A stretch of 38,373 nucleotides of DNA from Caldithrix sp. (GTDB taxonomy: Bacteria; Calditrichota; Calditrichia; Calditrichales; Calditrichaceae). The first letter of the stretch is position 1, and each line of letters starts with the position of its first letter. This document shows, piece by piece, positions 15,098-24,800 of this stretch. Location: NCBI GenBank assembly GCA_020720405.1, contig DYOS01000017.1, positions 1 to 38,373 of the forward strand, written 5' to 3'. The translations under genes were made by a program, and so were the position numbers. The notes beneath the pieces are model-generated. The model searched no databases, had not been told where the DNA came from, and saw nothing but the letters and a program-made list of their open reading frames with translations.

Positions 15098-15919
15098 CTA
15101 ATAAGTTATTTCGATGGTTTTCAAGGCGTTGGTTACAGCCGGTTCGGCTTTTCCAAGAAAATGCAGCAGATTATTGAGCACGTTTTGCGGTGGACGGAAG
15201 CGGGCTGAAATTCTGATCTGGGCTGGTTGACCATAAAAGTAGGTTTCAGCAGCGGCTTCATCGGCGAAGCTGAAATCCGGGTTGATTACCGGAATAACTG
15301 CGGCGCCCATTTCACTGGCGGTTTTCTCAAAAAGGTGCTGCACATAGCCAAAATGAGTGCAGCCCAGGAAAATTGCGTTGGGCAGATTGGTGCTGTTCTC
15401 CAGCCTGTTTCTCAGACCTTCACTGATCAGCAGAGCGGTTTCACCACCCTCCCCGAAATCTTCAATGGAACCGGCCAGCCCGGGCATGGAAAGCGATTCG
15501 AGACCCGGACAGTGCTGCTGGTAATAGCCACTGCCGACGGTGATCGGCGTAGCTACAAGCAGAATTTTCTGATATTCTTTTTGGAGCTGCCGCAGATAGC
15601 CTGTGTTGAAACTGGTATTGAGCTCTACTGCGGTTCCGGCTGTCCTTCCGGATTTGCCAAATAAAACCGAGAGTGTGTTGCAGGCGATGATTATTCTCTC
15701 CGGGCGGAAAGTCTTCTCCAACTCGAGTAAATCTGCTTCAAGGTGAGCTATCCGCGCCGCCTCATCCGGGAGCCGGTGATAGCTGATGGTAGCGGAGGGC
15801 TGAACATTGGCAAAAATCAGCTGCACTCCGTTATTTTTATCCTGTATCTGTTGGAACAAGCGGGCTGCGAAATTCAATCCGCCCCAGCCCGAATCAATGA
15901 TCAGCCAGCTTACCGCCAT
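15098..15919 (-). CDS. Glutamate racemase-like protein (Asp/Glu racemase family)
   Basis: The 273-residue protein matches the MurI fold: DSGWGGL at the N-terminus (usually DSGVGGL), the first catalytic cysteine in IIACNTLS (about residue 89) and the second in FLGCTHFGYV (about residue 188). MurI supplies D-glutamate for peptidoglycan. The segment after the first strand (ISYHRLPDEAARIAH) differs from the usual PYG motif, so it could be a divergent MurI or another racemase of the family. The start follows AGGGAAG. It is divergent from argR. Confidence 0.78.
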   Translation of the reverse strand: MAVSWLIIDSGWGGLNFAARLFQQIQDKNNGVQLIFANVQPSATISYHRLPDEAARIAHLEADLLELEKTFRPERIIIACNTLSVLFGKSGRTAGTAVELNTSFNTGYLRQLQKEYQKILLVATPITVGSGYYQQHCPGLESLSMPGLAGSIEDFGEGGETALLISEGLRNRLENSTNLPNAIFLGCTHFGYVQHLFEKTASEMGAAVIPVINPDFSFADEAAAETYFYGQPAQIRISARFRPPQNVLNNLLHFLGKAEPAVTNALKTIEITY

Positions 15920-15946
15920 AGCTTGCTTCCCTGCAATTCAACTCTT

Positions 15947-15960
15947 GTAATAATTATTGA
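15947..15960. promoter_or_regulatory. Probable ARG box (ArgR operator)
   Basis: GTAATAATTATTGA contains the palindromic core AATAATTATT and matches 11 of 14 positions of the textbook ARG box TGAATAATTATTCA. It sits in the racemase-argR intergenic region, 43 nt upstream of the chosen argR start, so autoregulation is likely. Confidence 0.55.
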
Positions 15961-16002
15961 AAGTATCTAATTTTCATGCAAAATAAAACACAGGAAGCCG
16001 GT

Positions 16003-16446
16003 ATGTCCAATAAATTGGCCAGACAATCAAAAATTCGTGAGATCATCGTCAGACAAGTTGTGGGCAGCCAGGAAGACCTGCTTGATTATCTGAAAGATGA
16101 TGGCTTTGAAACCACACAGGCTACTTTATCCAGAGACCTGCATGAAATCGGCATCGTCCGCGTCCCCGACGGTAAACGGTTCAAATATGTTTTCCACCAG
16201 GGAGATAATTCACAGGTTCTGCGCCAGATTATCGGGATGGAGATTGTCAATATATTATTCAACGAATCGGCCATAGTTGTCAAAACCATGCCCGGCCGGG
16301 CCCAGGGTGTCGGCATTTATCTTGATAAAATCCAGGACAGCCACATTATCGGCACCGTAGCCGGTGATGATTCGGTTATCATTATTCCCGATCAGCATAG
16401 CCGTATTCCGGAAATTGTGGCCCAGATCAGGGAAATCATGCAGTAA
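16003..16446 (+). CDS. argR: Arginine repressor ArgR
   Basis: The gene encodes the hexameric, arginine-sensing repressor or activator of arginine metabolism. From the ATG at 16003 (Shine-Dalgarno AGGAAG) it has 147 residues, the usual family length. An upstream ATG at 15976 lacks a ribosome-binding site. The N-terminal winged helix includes SQEDLLDYLKDDGFETTQATLSRDL with the conserved recognition-helix SRD. The C-terminal arginine-binding and oligomerisation domain includes VVKTMPGRAQGVGIYLD and IIGTVAGDDSVIII with the GDD ligand motif. No arginine genes are adjacent; carAB at the end of the window is a plausible target. Confidence 0.93.
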   Translation: MSNKLARQSKIREIIVRQVVGSQEDLLDYLKDDGFETTQATLSRDLHEIGIVRVPDGKRFKYVFHQGDNSQVLRQIIGMEIVNILFNESAIVVKTMPGRAQGVGIYLDKIQDSHIIGTVAGDDSVIIIPDQHSRIPEIVAQIREIMQ

Positions 16447-16523
16447 ACTGCTCCAGTATCCGGCCTGATTGCACCTACCAGCGGTTTTCTTTAGATTGGC
16501 CGATCGTGATTCAGCATATTTAA

Positions 16524-19151
16524 ATGAAAAATTCAAAAATTCAGGGTTTAGTCGAAGAATTTATTCTGCCTTTTGTCAATAAACCGGCTCGGTACACAGG
16601 CAACGAATTTAACACTATCCACAAAGATATATCTTCAGTTTCCGTCCGCATTGCTCTGGCTTTTCCGGAAGTTTACGAAATTGCCATGTCCTATGTTGGA
16701 TTCGGAATTCTTTATCACCAGTTGAACAAAGAGCCGGATGTCTGGGCAGAGCGGGTTAATGCCCCGTGGATCGATATGGAGAGCCGGCTTCGTGAAGTTA
16801 AAGTGCCCTTGTTCAGTCTTGAATCTTTTACCCCTCTAACCGAATTCGATCTGATCGGTTTTACGCTGCAGTATGAATTGACCTACACCAATATTCTGAA
16901 TATGCTGGATATGGCCGGAATTCCGTTGCTGGCCGCAGAGCGGAAGGAGAGCGATCCCCTGATTATTGCCGGCGGACCATGCAGCTGCAATCCCGAACCG
17001 ATGGCTGATTTTATGGATGCCTTTTTTATCGGGGATGGTGAGGAGGCGGTTCTGGAAATTGCGGCAGTGCTGCGCCAGGCCAAACAGTTGAACTGGACAA
17101 GGCCGGAAAAACTTTCTGCCCTGGCCGGAATCCGCGGCATCTATGTTCCGGCATTTCATCAAACCGGATTTGTAGAAGCGGGTGGATTTCTGGTTGTCAC
17201 CGGACGGCAGAAAACGGCCCCGGAGCGCATTCTGACCCGGATTATCCCTGAATTAAAATCTGAATATTACCCGGAAAAACCTCTTGTTCCCCTGATTGAT
17301 GTGGAGCATAATCGTCTGGCCGTTGAAACCATGCGCGGCTGCACCGAAGGCTGCCGCTACTGCAATGCCGGGATGATCTACCGCCCGACCCGGGAAAGAC
17401 CGGTTGATGAAATTATAAACTATGTGGATAAGGCGCTTGCTAATACCGGTTATGAGGAGCTTTCCTTTTTATCCTTATCCATTTCCGATTACTCCCGTTT
17501 GCCGGAGCTGATGCAGAAAGAGCAGGCAGCTCTCCGCGGACGTAATATAAATGTATCGTTTCCATCTATGCGCCTGGACAGTTTCAATGAAGAGATCGCC
17601 GGGTTTATCTCGACGGTTCGTAAATCCGGTTTTACCTTTGCCCCCGAAGCCGGAAGCGCCCGTTTGCGTCGCGTCATTAATAAAAATGTCAGCGATGATG
17701 ATCTTTTTAACTCGGTGAAGATTGCCCTGCAGAATGGATGGAGACAGTTAAAATTTTACTTTATGATTGGGTTGCCAACCGAAACAGAGGAGGATGTAGT
17801 TGCGATAGCCGATCTGCTGGAGCAGGTCGTTAACCTGAGTAAAGCCTTCGGTTTTGTACAGTTTCATGTTTCTGTATCGCCATTTGCGCCGAAGGCTCAC
17901 ACGCCGTTCCAATGGGAGCGGCAAAACAGTATTGAAGAATTAAAGCACAAGGTAGTTATTTTAAGATCCCGTTTCCGGTTTCTGAAACAAGTTAAATTAT
18001 CCTGGCGTGATGCCGAAGTAGCCGCCTTGGAAGGCATACTTGGCCGCGGAGACCGCAGGCAGGGACAAGTGATTATGGAAGCCTGGCGAAACGGCGCCAG
18101 ATTTGATGGATGGACCGATTTTTTTAACTGGGAAACCTGGGTTCAGGCGTTTCAAACCTGCCAGGTGGATATGAATTTATACACAGCTTCCCTTGACTTA
18201 AACCAGGCCTTGCCCTGGGATCATATCGACAAGGGTGTTACCCGTAATTTTTTAAGAAAGCAGCGGGATGAAGCCTACCGGGAAGCAGTGATTATTGATT
18301 GTAAAGAAGGTACCTGTTTTGGATGCGGCATTCAGCGAAAAGGGGGATTCAGGGAATTTGCTGATTGTTATACCAAACTGGAACTTCATCACCCGCAACC
18401 GGCCGGGGAACCTGATCACCAGTCGCCCGGGATAATCGTCACTGAGCAACAAGTGGAGCCTGGCCGGCCAGCTTTTATCCGCTACCGGGTTCGTTACAGC
18501 AAAAGTGAAATGGCCCGCTATATCGGCCATCTCGACTTAGCCCGAATTTTCGCCCGGGCCTGCAGCCGGGCTGCCGTACCGGTCATCTTTAGCGAAGGTT
18601 ACAACCCGCATCCGAAAATTGCCTTCGGACAGCCTCTCTCGCTGGGTGTATCATCCGAGGCTGAGTTTTTTGATATCGATATCCGCGATGATTATCAAAA
18701 AGACCTGGCCGGCGAGCTCAATCCGCTCTTACCGCAGGGTGTGCGGATTGTTGAGGTCGAAATCATACGCACCGGTCTGACTTCACTTTCCAACCTGATC
18801 AACCTGGCCGTGTACGAGGCTGATTTATCCCGGCTGGGTCTAGATCCGGCTGTTCTGTCAAAATCTGTGCAGCAAATCGCAGATTCGGAGGAAATTTCCA
18901 TCGAACGGCTCAGTAAAGGACGCCGGCAGCAAATCGACATAAAACCATTTATTGAAAAAATAGAATGGCAGCCGGAGCAGCTTAAAATAACTACCCGTAC
19001 CATTGAAAGCAGGACTGTGCGCATGTCCGAAGTGTTAACCGTTCTTTTGCAGGATACCGGCATTGATGTCCGGCGGATTCCTGTTCACCGCCTTGAGCAA
19101 AAGGTCTGTGCTCTGGATCAGGTTTTAACACCGTACAGCGCGGCGCTTTAA
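16524..19151 (+). CDS. Radical SAM protein fused to DUF2344 (TIGR03960 + TIGR03936 type)
   Basis: The 875-residue protein starts with a B12-binding-like region (about residues 40-190), followed by a radical SAM core with cluster ligands Cys273, Cys277 and Cys280 (CTEGCRYC). A short Cys-rich stretch follows the core (CKEGTCFGCG...DCY, about 592-615). The C-terminal DUF2344 domain is at about 650-860 (RYRVRYSKSEMARYIGHLDL). Separate genes encode the two parts in some bacteria. The substrate is unknown. The position just upstream of RNase E/G and rplU-rpmA is a context seen in many bacteria and hints at RNA or ribosome biology. Confidence 0.9.
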   Translation: MKNSKIQGLVEEFILPFVNKPARYTGNEFNTIHKDISSVSVRIALAFPEVYEIAMSYVGFGILYHQLNKEPDVWAERVNAPWIDMESRLREVKVPLFSLESFTPLTEFDLIGFTLQYELTYTNILNMLDMAGIPLLAAERKESDPLIIAGGPCSCNPEPMADFMDAFFIGDGEEAVLEIAAVLRQAKQLNWTRPEKLSALAGIRGIYVPAFHQTGFVEAGGFLVVTGRQKTAPERILTRIIPELKSEYYPEKPLVPLIDVEHNRLAVETMRGCTEGCRYCNAGMIYRPTRERPVDEIINYVDKALANTGYEELSFLSLSISDYSRLPELMQKEQAALRGRNINVSFPSMRLDSFNEEIAGFISTVRKSGFTFAPEAGSARLRRVINKNVSDDDLFNSVKIALQNGWRQLKFYFMIGLPTETEEDVVAIADLLEQVVNLSKAFGFVQFHVSVSPFAPKAHTPFQWERQNSIEELKHKVVILRSRFRFLKQVKLSWRDAEVAALEGILGRGDRRQGQVIMEAWRNGARFDGWTDFFNWETWVQAFQTCQVDMNLYTASLDLNQALPWDHIDKGVTRNFLRKQRDEAYREAVIIDCKEGTCFGCGIQRKGGFREFADCYTKLELHHPQPAGEPDHQSPGIIVTEQQVEPGRPAFIRYRVRYSKSEMARYIGHLDLARIFARACSRAAVPVIFSEGYNPHPKIAFGQPLSLGVSSEAEFFDIDIRDDYQKDLAGELNPLLPQGVRIVEVEIIRTGLTSLSNLINLAVYEADLSRLGLDPAVLSKSVQQIADSEEISIERLSKGRRQQIDIKPFIEKIEWQPEQLKITTRTIESRTVRMSEVLTVLLQDTGIDVRRIPVHRLEQKVCALDQVLTPYSAAL

Positions 19152-19217
19152 AAAACAGTTTTATCGCAATTACTTCCGTCTGGCGGCCCAATCCTTTCAG
19201 AAAAAGGATTATAGCTG

Positions 19218-20753
19218 ATGACTAAAGAAATTATTATTAATTCCACGAACGAAGAAACCAGAATTGCCATTCTCGAAGAATCCAAACTGGTCGAGCTTTT
19301 TGTTGAACGGCCGGAATATGAACGCATGGTCGGCGATATATACAAGGCAAAAATCAGCCGGATTCTCCCCGGTATGCAGGCTGCCTTTATCGATATCGGC
19401 CATGAACAGAATGCTTTTCTCCATTTCTCCGATGTGAGTTCCTCTTATCAGGAATATTTTATTGATTTTGATGAGGATGAGGCCGAACCGGCTGAGAAAC
19501 CCCGCCACCGCCGGCCGCAGCCGAAAAATGCCGAAGCCATTCTTAAGCAGGGTGAGGATATCCTTGTCCAGATTATTAAGGAGCCGATCGGCAAAAAGGG
19601 CTGCCGGGTGACCACCGATATTGCCCTGCCGGGAAGATTTGTTGTTTTGGTACCGGGGAAATCCTATGTCGGTATTTCACGGAAGATTACCAATCCGAAA
19701 GAACGGCGGCGGCTGAAGGATCTGGTTAAGAATATCATCCCGGAGAATTACGGCCTTATTATCCGCACCGTGGCCAATGAACGTTCCGAGAAGGAACTGA
19801 AAAGTGATATGGCCAAATTACTGGGAACCTGGAAAAAAGTGGAGAGGAAAATCAAAGCCCAGGAAGGACCGGTTTTGCTTTACAAGGATATGGCCATGGC
19901 ATCCAGTATTATCAGGGATTTATTCACGGCGGATGTTGAGAAGGTTGTGGTTGATTCGCGCAAACTGATGCGGGAGATTGAGAACTACGTCAATGTCGTC
20001 GCACCCCAGCTGGCCCATAAAGTAACCTATTATAAAAGCCGGGTCCCGATTTTTGATGCCCATAAGATTGAGCAGGAAATCGAGCAGATTGGCGAACCTA
20101 AAGTCTGGTTACGCAATGGTGGCTACCTGATTATCCAACCGACTGAAGCTCTTGTTTCTATAGATGTGAACTCCGGGAAATTTATCGGGAAAAAAGATCA
20201 CGAATCGAATTCGATGCGCATAAATATGGAAGCGGCCCGGGAAATTGCCCGGCAAGCCAGATTAAGGGATTTCGGCGGATTGATTGTCATCGATTTTATC
20301 GATGTGCTGGAAGAAGAGAACAAACGAAAAGTCTATATGGAACTGAAGAAGGAGTTCGCCAAAGACCGCTCCATCACTAAAATTGCCGACATGAGCCGGT
20401 TCGGACTGATCGAAATGACCCGCCAAAGGGTCCGGCCGAGTATCCTGCACACGATCAATGACAATTGCCCGGTTTGTCATGGTTCGGGTCTGGTACCAAC
20501 GATGAACACAATTGTCGCCCGGTTGGAAAGATGGATTCAGCGCTACCGCTCCGGGCGCGGTGACCGGCGCATCACCGTCCGGATGACCGAGGACGTTCAG
20601 CACTATCTGACTCAGGGCCGGTACAACCGCCGTCTCCGCCTGATGTGGAAATACTGGATGAAGTTAAATTTAGTAGCCGATAATTCCATTCCTATGGGGT
20701 CATTCCGGGTATTTGACCGGAACAATGAAAAGGAAATTGAACTGCAAAATTAA
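19218..20753 (+). CDS. rng: Ribonuclease E/G family protein
   Basis: This 511-residue endoribonuclease of the RNase G type processes rRNA 5' ends and decays mRNA. An S1 RNA-binding region occupies residues 36-125 (GDIYKAKISRILPGMQAAFIDIG), with an acidic insert (DFDEDEAEPAE). The catalytic Mg2+ ligands are Asp316 (SIDVNSG) and Asp359 (VIDFIDV). The Zn-link is CPVC (about 418-421). It lacks the long C-terminal scaffold of E. coli RNase E. AAGGA lies upstream of the ATG. The rplU promoter begins at its stop codon. Confidence 0.94.
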   Translation: MTKEIIINSTNEETRIAILEESKLVELFVERPEYERMVGDIYKAKISRILPGMQAAFIDIGHEQNAFLHFSDVSSSYQEYFIDFDEDEAEPAEKPRHRRPQPKNAEAILKQGEDILVQIIKEPIGKKGCRVTTDIALPGRFVVLVPGKSYVGISRKITNPKERRRLKDLVKNIIPENYGLIIRTVANERSEKELKSDMAKLLGTWKKVERKIKAQEGPVLLYKDMAMASSIIRDLFTADVEKVVVDSRKLMREIENYVNVVAPQLAHKVTYYKSRVPIFDAHKIEQEIEQIGEPKVWLRNGGYLIIQPTEALVSIDVNSGKFIGKKDHESNSMRINMEAAREIARQARLRDFGGLIVIDFIDVLEEENKRKVYMELKKEFAKDRSITKIADMSRFGLIEMTRQRVRPSILHTINDNCPVCHGSGLVPTMNTIVARLERWIQRYRSGRGDRRITVRMTEDVQHYLTQGRYNRRLRLMWKYWMKLNLVADNSIPMGSFRVFDRNNEKEIELQN

Positions 20754-20754
20754 T

Positions 20755-20783
20755 TTGACAAGAAATGAGCATGAATCTATATT
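20755..20783 (+). promoter_or_regulatory. Sigma-70-type promoter of rplU-rpmA
   Basis: A perfect -35 TTGACA (20755-20760) is followed by a 17-nt spacer and the -10 hexamer TATATT (20778-20783), 33 nt before the rplU ATG. The -35 overlaps the end of the RNase E/G stop region. Confidence 0.8.
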
Positions 20784-20816
20784 AAACGCTCGTTTCGATT
20801 ATTTCCAGGAGTAAAA

Positions 20817-21191
20817 ATGTACGCTATTGTTTCCATTGCCGGAAAACAGTTCAAAGTCGAGCAGAATAAGAAGGTTAAAGTGCCTCTTCTGCCCGGTGCC
20901 GCCGGTGATACTGTAAAATTTGACAGCGTTTTATTATATGTTGATGATAAAGAGGCCGTCCATATCGGCACGCCGAATGTTTCTAAAGTTAGTGTTTCTG
21001 CTACCGTAGTTGAGCATGGCCGGGATAAAAAAGTAATTGTCTTTAAGAAAAAGCGCCGTAAAGGTTATCAGAAAAAAAATGGTCACCGTCAGGATTTCAC
21101 CATGCTGCACATTGATGCTATTGGAGCGGTCAAGGCTGCCAGGGCTAAAAAAGAAGCGGTGAGTGAAACCAGCAGTGAGATGGAGGCATAA
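20817..21191 (+). CDS. rplU: 50S ribosomal protein L21
   Basis: The 124-residue protein opens [20 protein letters not shown] and carries [17 protein letters not shown], the conserved rRNA-binding motif of L21. The C-terminus has an extra 20-residue Ala/Glu/Lys tail ([14 protein letters not shown]) beyond the usual length of about 103. The start follows AGGAG. Its TAA stop overlaps the ATG of rpmA by one base. Confidence 0.97.
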   Translation: MYAIVSIAGKQFKVEQNKKVKVPLLPGAAGDTVKFDSVLLYVDDKEAVHIGTPNVSKVSVSATVVEHGRDKKVIVFKKKRRKGYQKKNGHRQDFTMLHIDAIGAVKAARAKKEAVSETSSEMEA

Positions 21192-21451
21192 TGGCTCATA
21201 AAAAAGGGGTCGGCAGTTCAAGAAACGGGCGTGATAGCCAATCCAAACGCCTGGGTGTGAAAGCCTTTGGTGGTGAATTTGTTACCGCCGGATCGATAAT
21301 TATGCGCCAGCGCGGTACCACCATCCACGCCGGTAAAAACGTTGGTTTAGGCAGTGATTACACCTTGTTTGCCATGATTGACGGGGTGGTAAAATTCCAC
21401 CGCAAAGACAAAAATCGTAAACAGGTCAGCATCTTACCCGTCGAAGCATAA
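21191..21451 (+). CDS. rpmA: 50S ribosomal protein L27
   Basis: The 86-residue protein starts [20 protein letters not shown], the L27 N-terminus that reaches the peptidyl-transferase centre. It continues with [15 protein letters not shown] and [13 protein letters not shown]. No cleavable Firmicutes-type extension is present. It is co-transcribed with rplU and followed by a strong terminator. Confidence 0.97.
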   Translation: MAHKKGVGSSRNGRDSQSKRLGVKAFGGEFVTAGSIIMRQRGTTIHAGKNVGLGSDYTLFAMIDGVVKFHRKDKNRKQVSILPVEA

Positions 21452-21470
21452 ACCTAAAGACTTCCCATTT

Positions 21471-21502
21471 AAAGCCGGATAGTTTCTATTCCGGCTTTTT
21501 TT
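21471..21502 (+). terminator. Rho-independent terminator of rplU-rpmA
   Basis: AAAGCCGGA pairs with TCCGGCTTT around a short loop that is itself partly paired (TAG/CTA), and is followed by a run of T. It lies 19 nt after the rpmA stop. Confidence 0.9.
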
Positions 21503-21554
21503 GTATACTGATGGTGAAATTTTTATCTGAGATTTAAATTTTAAAGGAGGTATT

Positions 21555-21743
21555 ATGAATACAAATGTTGGTGGATTTGACCGGATACTGCGGCTTATTC
21601 TCGGTCTGGTTGCTATATCCCTGGTATTTTTCGGCCCGAAAACCAACTGGGGTTGGTTTGGATTAATCCCACTGGTTACGGCCATTTTTAATTTCTGTCC
21701 GCTGTATATACCCTGCAAATTTTCGACAAAGAAAGAGAATTAA
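21555..21743 (+). CDS. DUF2892 small membrane protein
   Basis: The 62-residue protein has two short hydrophobic stretches and the DUF2892 pattern: N-terminal MNTNVGGFDRILRLILGL, then WGWFGLIPLVTAIFNFCPLYIPC. The two Cys in FCPLYIPC are typical of the family, which also occurs fused to rhodanese domains (YgaP). Function is unknown. The perfect ribosome-binding site AAAGGAGG lies 7 nt before the ATG. Confidence 0.88.
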   Translation: MNTNVGGFDRILRLILGLVAISLVFFGPKTNWGWFGLIPLVTAIFNFCPLYIPCKFSTKKEN

Positions 21744-21782
21744 CGGAAGCGCTATTTTCTTCTGCTCCAAAACAGAAATAAT

Positions 21783-21815
21783 AAAAAAGGCTGACCATTG
21801 AGTCAGCCTTTTTTA
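21783..21815. terminator. Bidirectional terminator
   Basis: AAAAAGGCTGAC-CATTGA-GTCAGCCTTTTT forms a 12-bp stem with A-tract and T-tract on both sides. It can terminate the DUF2892 gene on the plus strand and the BNR protein gene on the minus strand. Confidence 0.92.
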
Positions 21816-21830
21816 TTTGTGAATCCAGAT

Positions 21831-24800
21831 TTAGCGGATGAGTGTCAGTTTGCGGATAGCTCTTTTATTTCCACTTTCCAACCGTGAAAAGTACACACCG
21901 GAAGCAACCGGAATATTGTTCTGATTTGTGCCATCCCAGGTGACCTGGTAAAGCGCTTTGGCCGGCAGTAATTCCCGGTTGTAAATCTCTTTGACCAGTT
22001 TCCCGAGGTTATCATAAATCTGCAGTGTAACCGGTGCAGTTTCGGGCAAAGTAAAGCGTATTGTGGTTGATGGATTAAAGGGATTCGGGTAATTGGCTAA
22101 AAGCTCAAATTTGCCTGGTGTGGCAGGGCTATCCTCCACAGTGGTGAGATTATTCCCGGCCTTAATATCATCTATCGTCCAGCCCCAGCCATGAACGGCC
22201 TCATCGGCAAAAAGACGGAAACGCAGGTAAACCTGATCATCTATGCTATAATAGGTGGTCAGATTGGTTTCATGGCTGACCATCATCGCTTCAGTGCCGG
22301 CGCCGGCTGCGTCATAAGTACTCTGCCAGGTTGCATTTGCCCGGCAATCGTAGGGCGTAAGCAGAATCTGCCAGTTTTGACCATCAAGTGATCCTTCAAC
22401 CGTAACATAATCCCACATTTCTGCACTCGGGTAATATTTTCCGGGCTCGCCGGGTTCAACTATGGCCACGTCACGGTATTGCAGTTTTGAGCCGGGTTTA
22501 ATGATCAGTGGCTGCATCAGATTGGCCAGGTAATTGTAATTATCAGCATAGAAATGCGGCGTGTGGAGCATCGTACCGGAAAATCCGCTGTATGTTTGCT
22601 GTGAAATTGAACCTGAGAAAAGACTTTCCTGAATTTCGGCATTGATAATATTTTCAGCCGGTTCAAAATAATATTTGGTCTCGGTGTCTGAGTCGGAGAA
22701 CTGTCCATTACCGAAACATTTCAGGGAAATCGTTACATTCTGCGGCAGGGTAAGCGGATAAAATACCTGGTAATCCGTGAAGGCGGTTAAGGCAGTAAGC
22801 GTTGTGAAACGGTTGCCGTTTACCCAAACCTGTACGGAGTCATAACTGTTACGGGTATAAAAACTGATCGGTAAATTACCGGTCTGCAGATTTGGCAAAC
22901 CCGGTTCATCAAGAATAGCAGCAAGAAAAGGCATAACCGGTTCTTCAATTTCCTCACGATAAACGCTCCAGATGCCCCGGCCATGGGTTACTGCCACAAC
23001 ATCCTGACCGACTATTTTCAGGCGGCGGATACTGGCTGCCGGAAGATTATCATTGGCATAAGTCCAGGTCTGTCCCTCATTGTTGCTGATGAATAAGCCA
23101 ATGTCCGTTCCGGCCCAGATTTCAGTTTTATCAAAAGGCATAACCAGTACCGTGTGAACAGGGACATTTGGCAAATTCCCGGTGATGTTCTGCCAGGTCT
23201 GTCCGAGGTCGGTCGTCCGGTAAATTTTATCCAAACCGGAAACGCCAAAGGTTAAGAAGGCAGTACTGTCCTCTGTCGGATGTGAACTGATGCCGGTGAC
23301 AACATATCCCGGGCGGGGTGAAGCGCGGTAGGTAAATGAAGCGCCGCCGTTTTCAGAGACAAAAATATTGGCAGCTCCAACCCAGATAATATCACCATTC
23401 GCCAAAGATGGGGCGAGGCGTGGATAGGAGCCGCTGTAATTCACATCAACTGCGCTCCAGGACTGACCTCCATTTGCAGTGTGGTAAAATACATTGCCAT
23501 CAGTAGCTGAGTACAATTTATCAGAATCGTAAGCGTTCATGGCCAGCGGTGTGTGGAAAATACTGCTTTCCGGCATATTATTATTTATTGAAGAGAAGCT
23601 CAGGCCGCCATCCTCGGATTTATAAATCCGGTTATCATACAGTGTGCCGTATAAAACCAGTTCATTAAATTTATTCCAGGCACAGTCAAAACCGTCACCG
23701 CCTATGCTTTCGGTCCAAAAACTGTATTTATCCGGAAAGGATGGAGAAACGTGTGTGCCGTTATCCTGTGTGCCGCCAATAAATTTTGGGGTATAGGGAT
23801 GGCGGTCACCGTCGTAATACTGGGTAACATTATAGCCGCTATTTTTTTCTTCCCAGCTCACACCCTGATTGGCTGAATAATGGACGCCGCCGTCATTTCC
23901 GGCCAGCAGGGCAAAATTGTCTCCGGATAGTATGGTCGTCAGACAGTGCTGATCGGCATGGACATAAGGTAAAGAAGTGCCACCATACCACATACTTATC
24001 TGTGCGTAGGAGAATGCTGCGCCGGTAAACGTGGCTTTATAAATATTGATTCCTCCGACGAAGACAACATTTTTGTTCAACGGGCTGACGGTAATGGCAT
24101 TGTCGTACCAGCCTTGTCCGCCCAGCCAGTTGGTGCTGTTACCGTAATTGGTCCAGCCCTTGCCACCGTCAGCCGAACGGTAAATACCCTGCAGCCCGCC
24201 GCTCCCATTTTCTGCAGCGGCATAAAGAATGGTGGTATCGGTCGGGGCAGCGGCCATTTCAATCCGGTAATGCCCGGATATTTCCTCACTCACTTTGGTA
24301 AAGGATTGACCGCCATTGGTTGAGCGGTAAATACCAGCGGCATTCACGGTTATAAACTGGGTATTGAAGCGGTTTGGGTTGGCCAGAATCTGCTGAACCC
24401 GGTTGCCGTTACTGAAAGTCTGGGTCCAGTTGTCGCCGCCATTTACCGACCGGAATACACCGTTATTGGTTGCTGCCAGAACTGTGTTTGGCTGAGCGGG
24501 ATCAACAATCAGCCGGTTTACATATTTAAAATTGGAATTTCCGGCAGTGGCCGGCAATTGAGACCAGGAGTTTCCGCCGTCGGTGCTTTTAAAAATTCCA
24601 TCGCCAATAATGGCATCGTAATTTGAAAAACCCTCACCGGTACCGGCATAAACAATATCCGGCTGGTTTTGGCACTGAGCCAGGCAGGTTATACTGAGTA
24701 CAGGCAGTTCATCACTGACCGGCTGCCAGGTGCTACCAGCATCAGTGGTCAGCCAGATGCCGCCGCCAACAGCGCCGGCCAGCCAGCGATTGGAATCCTG

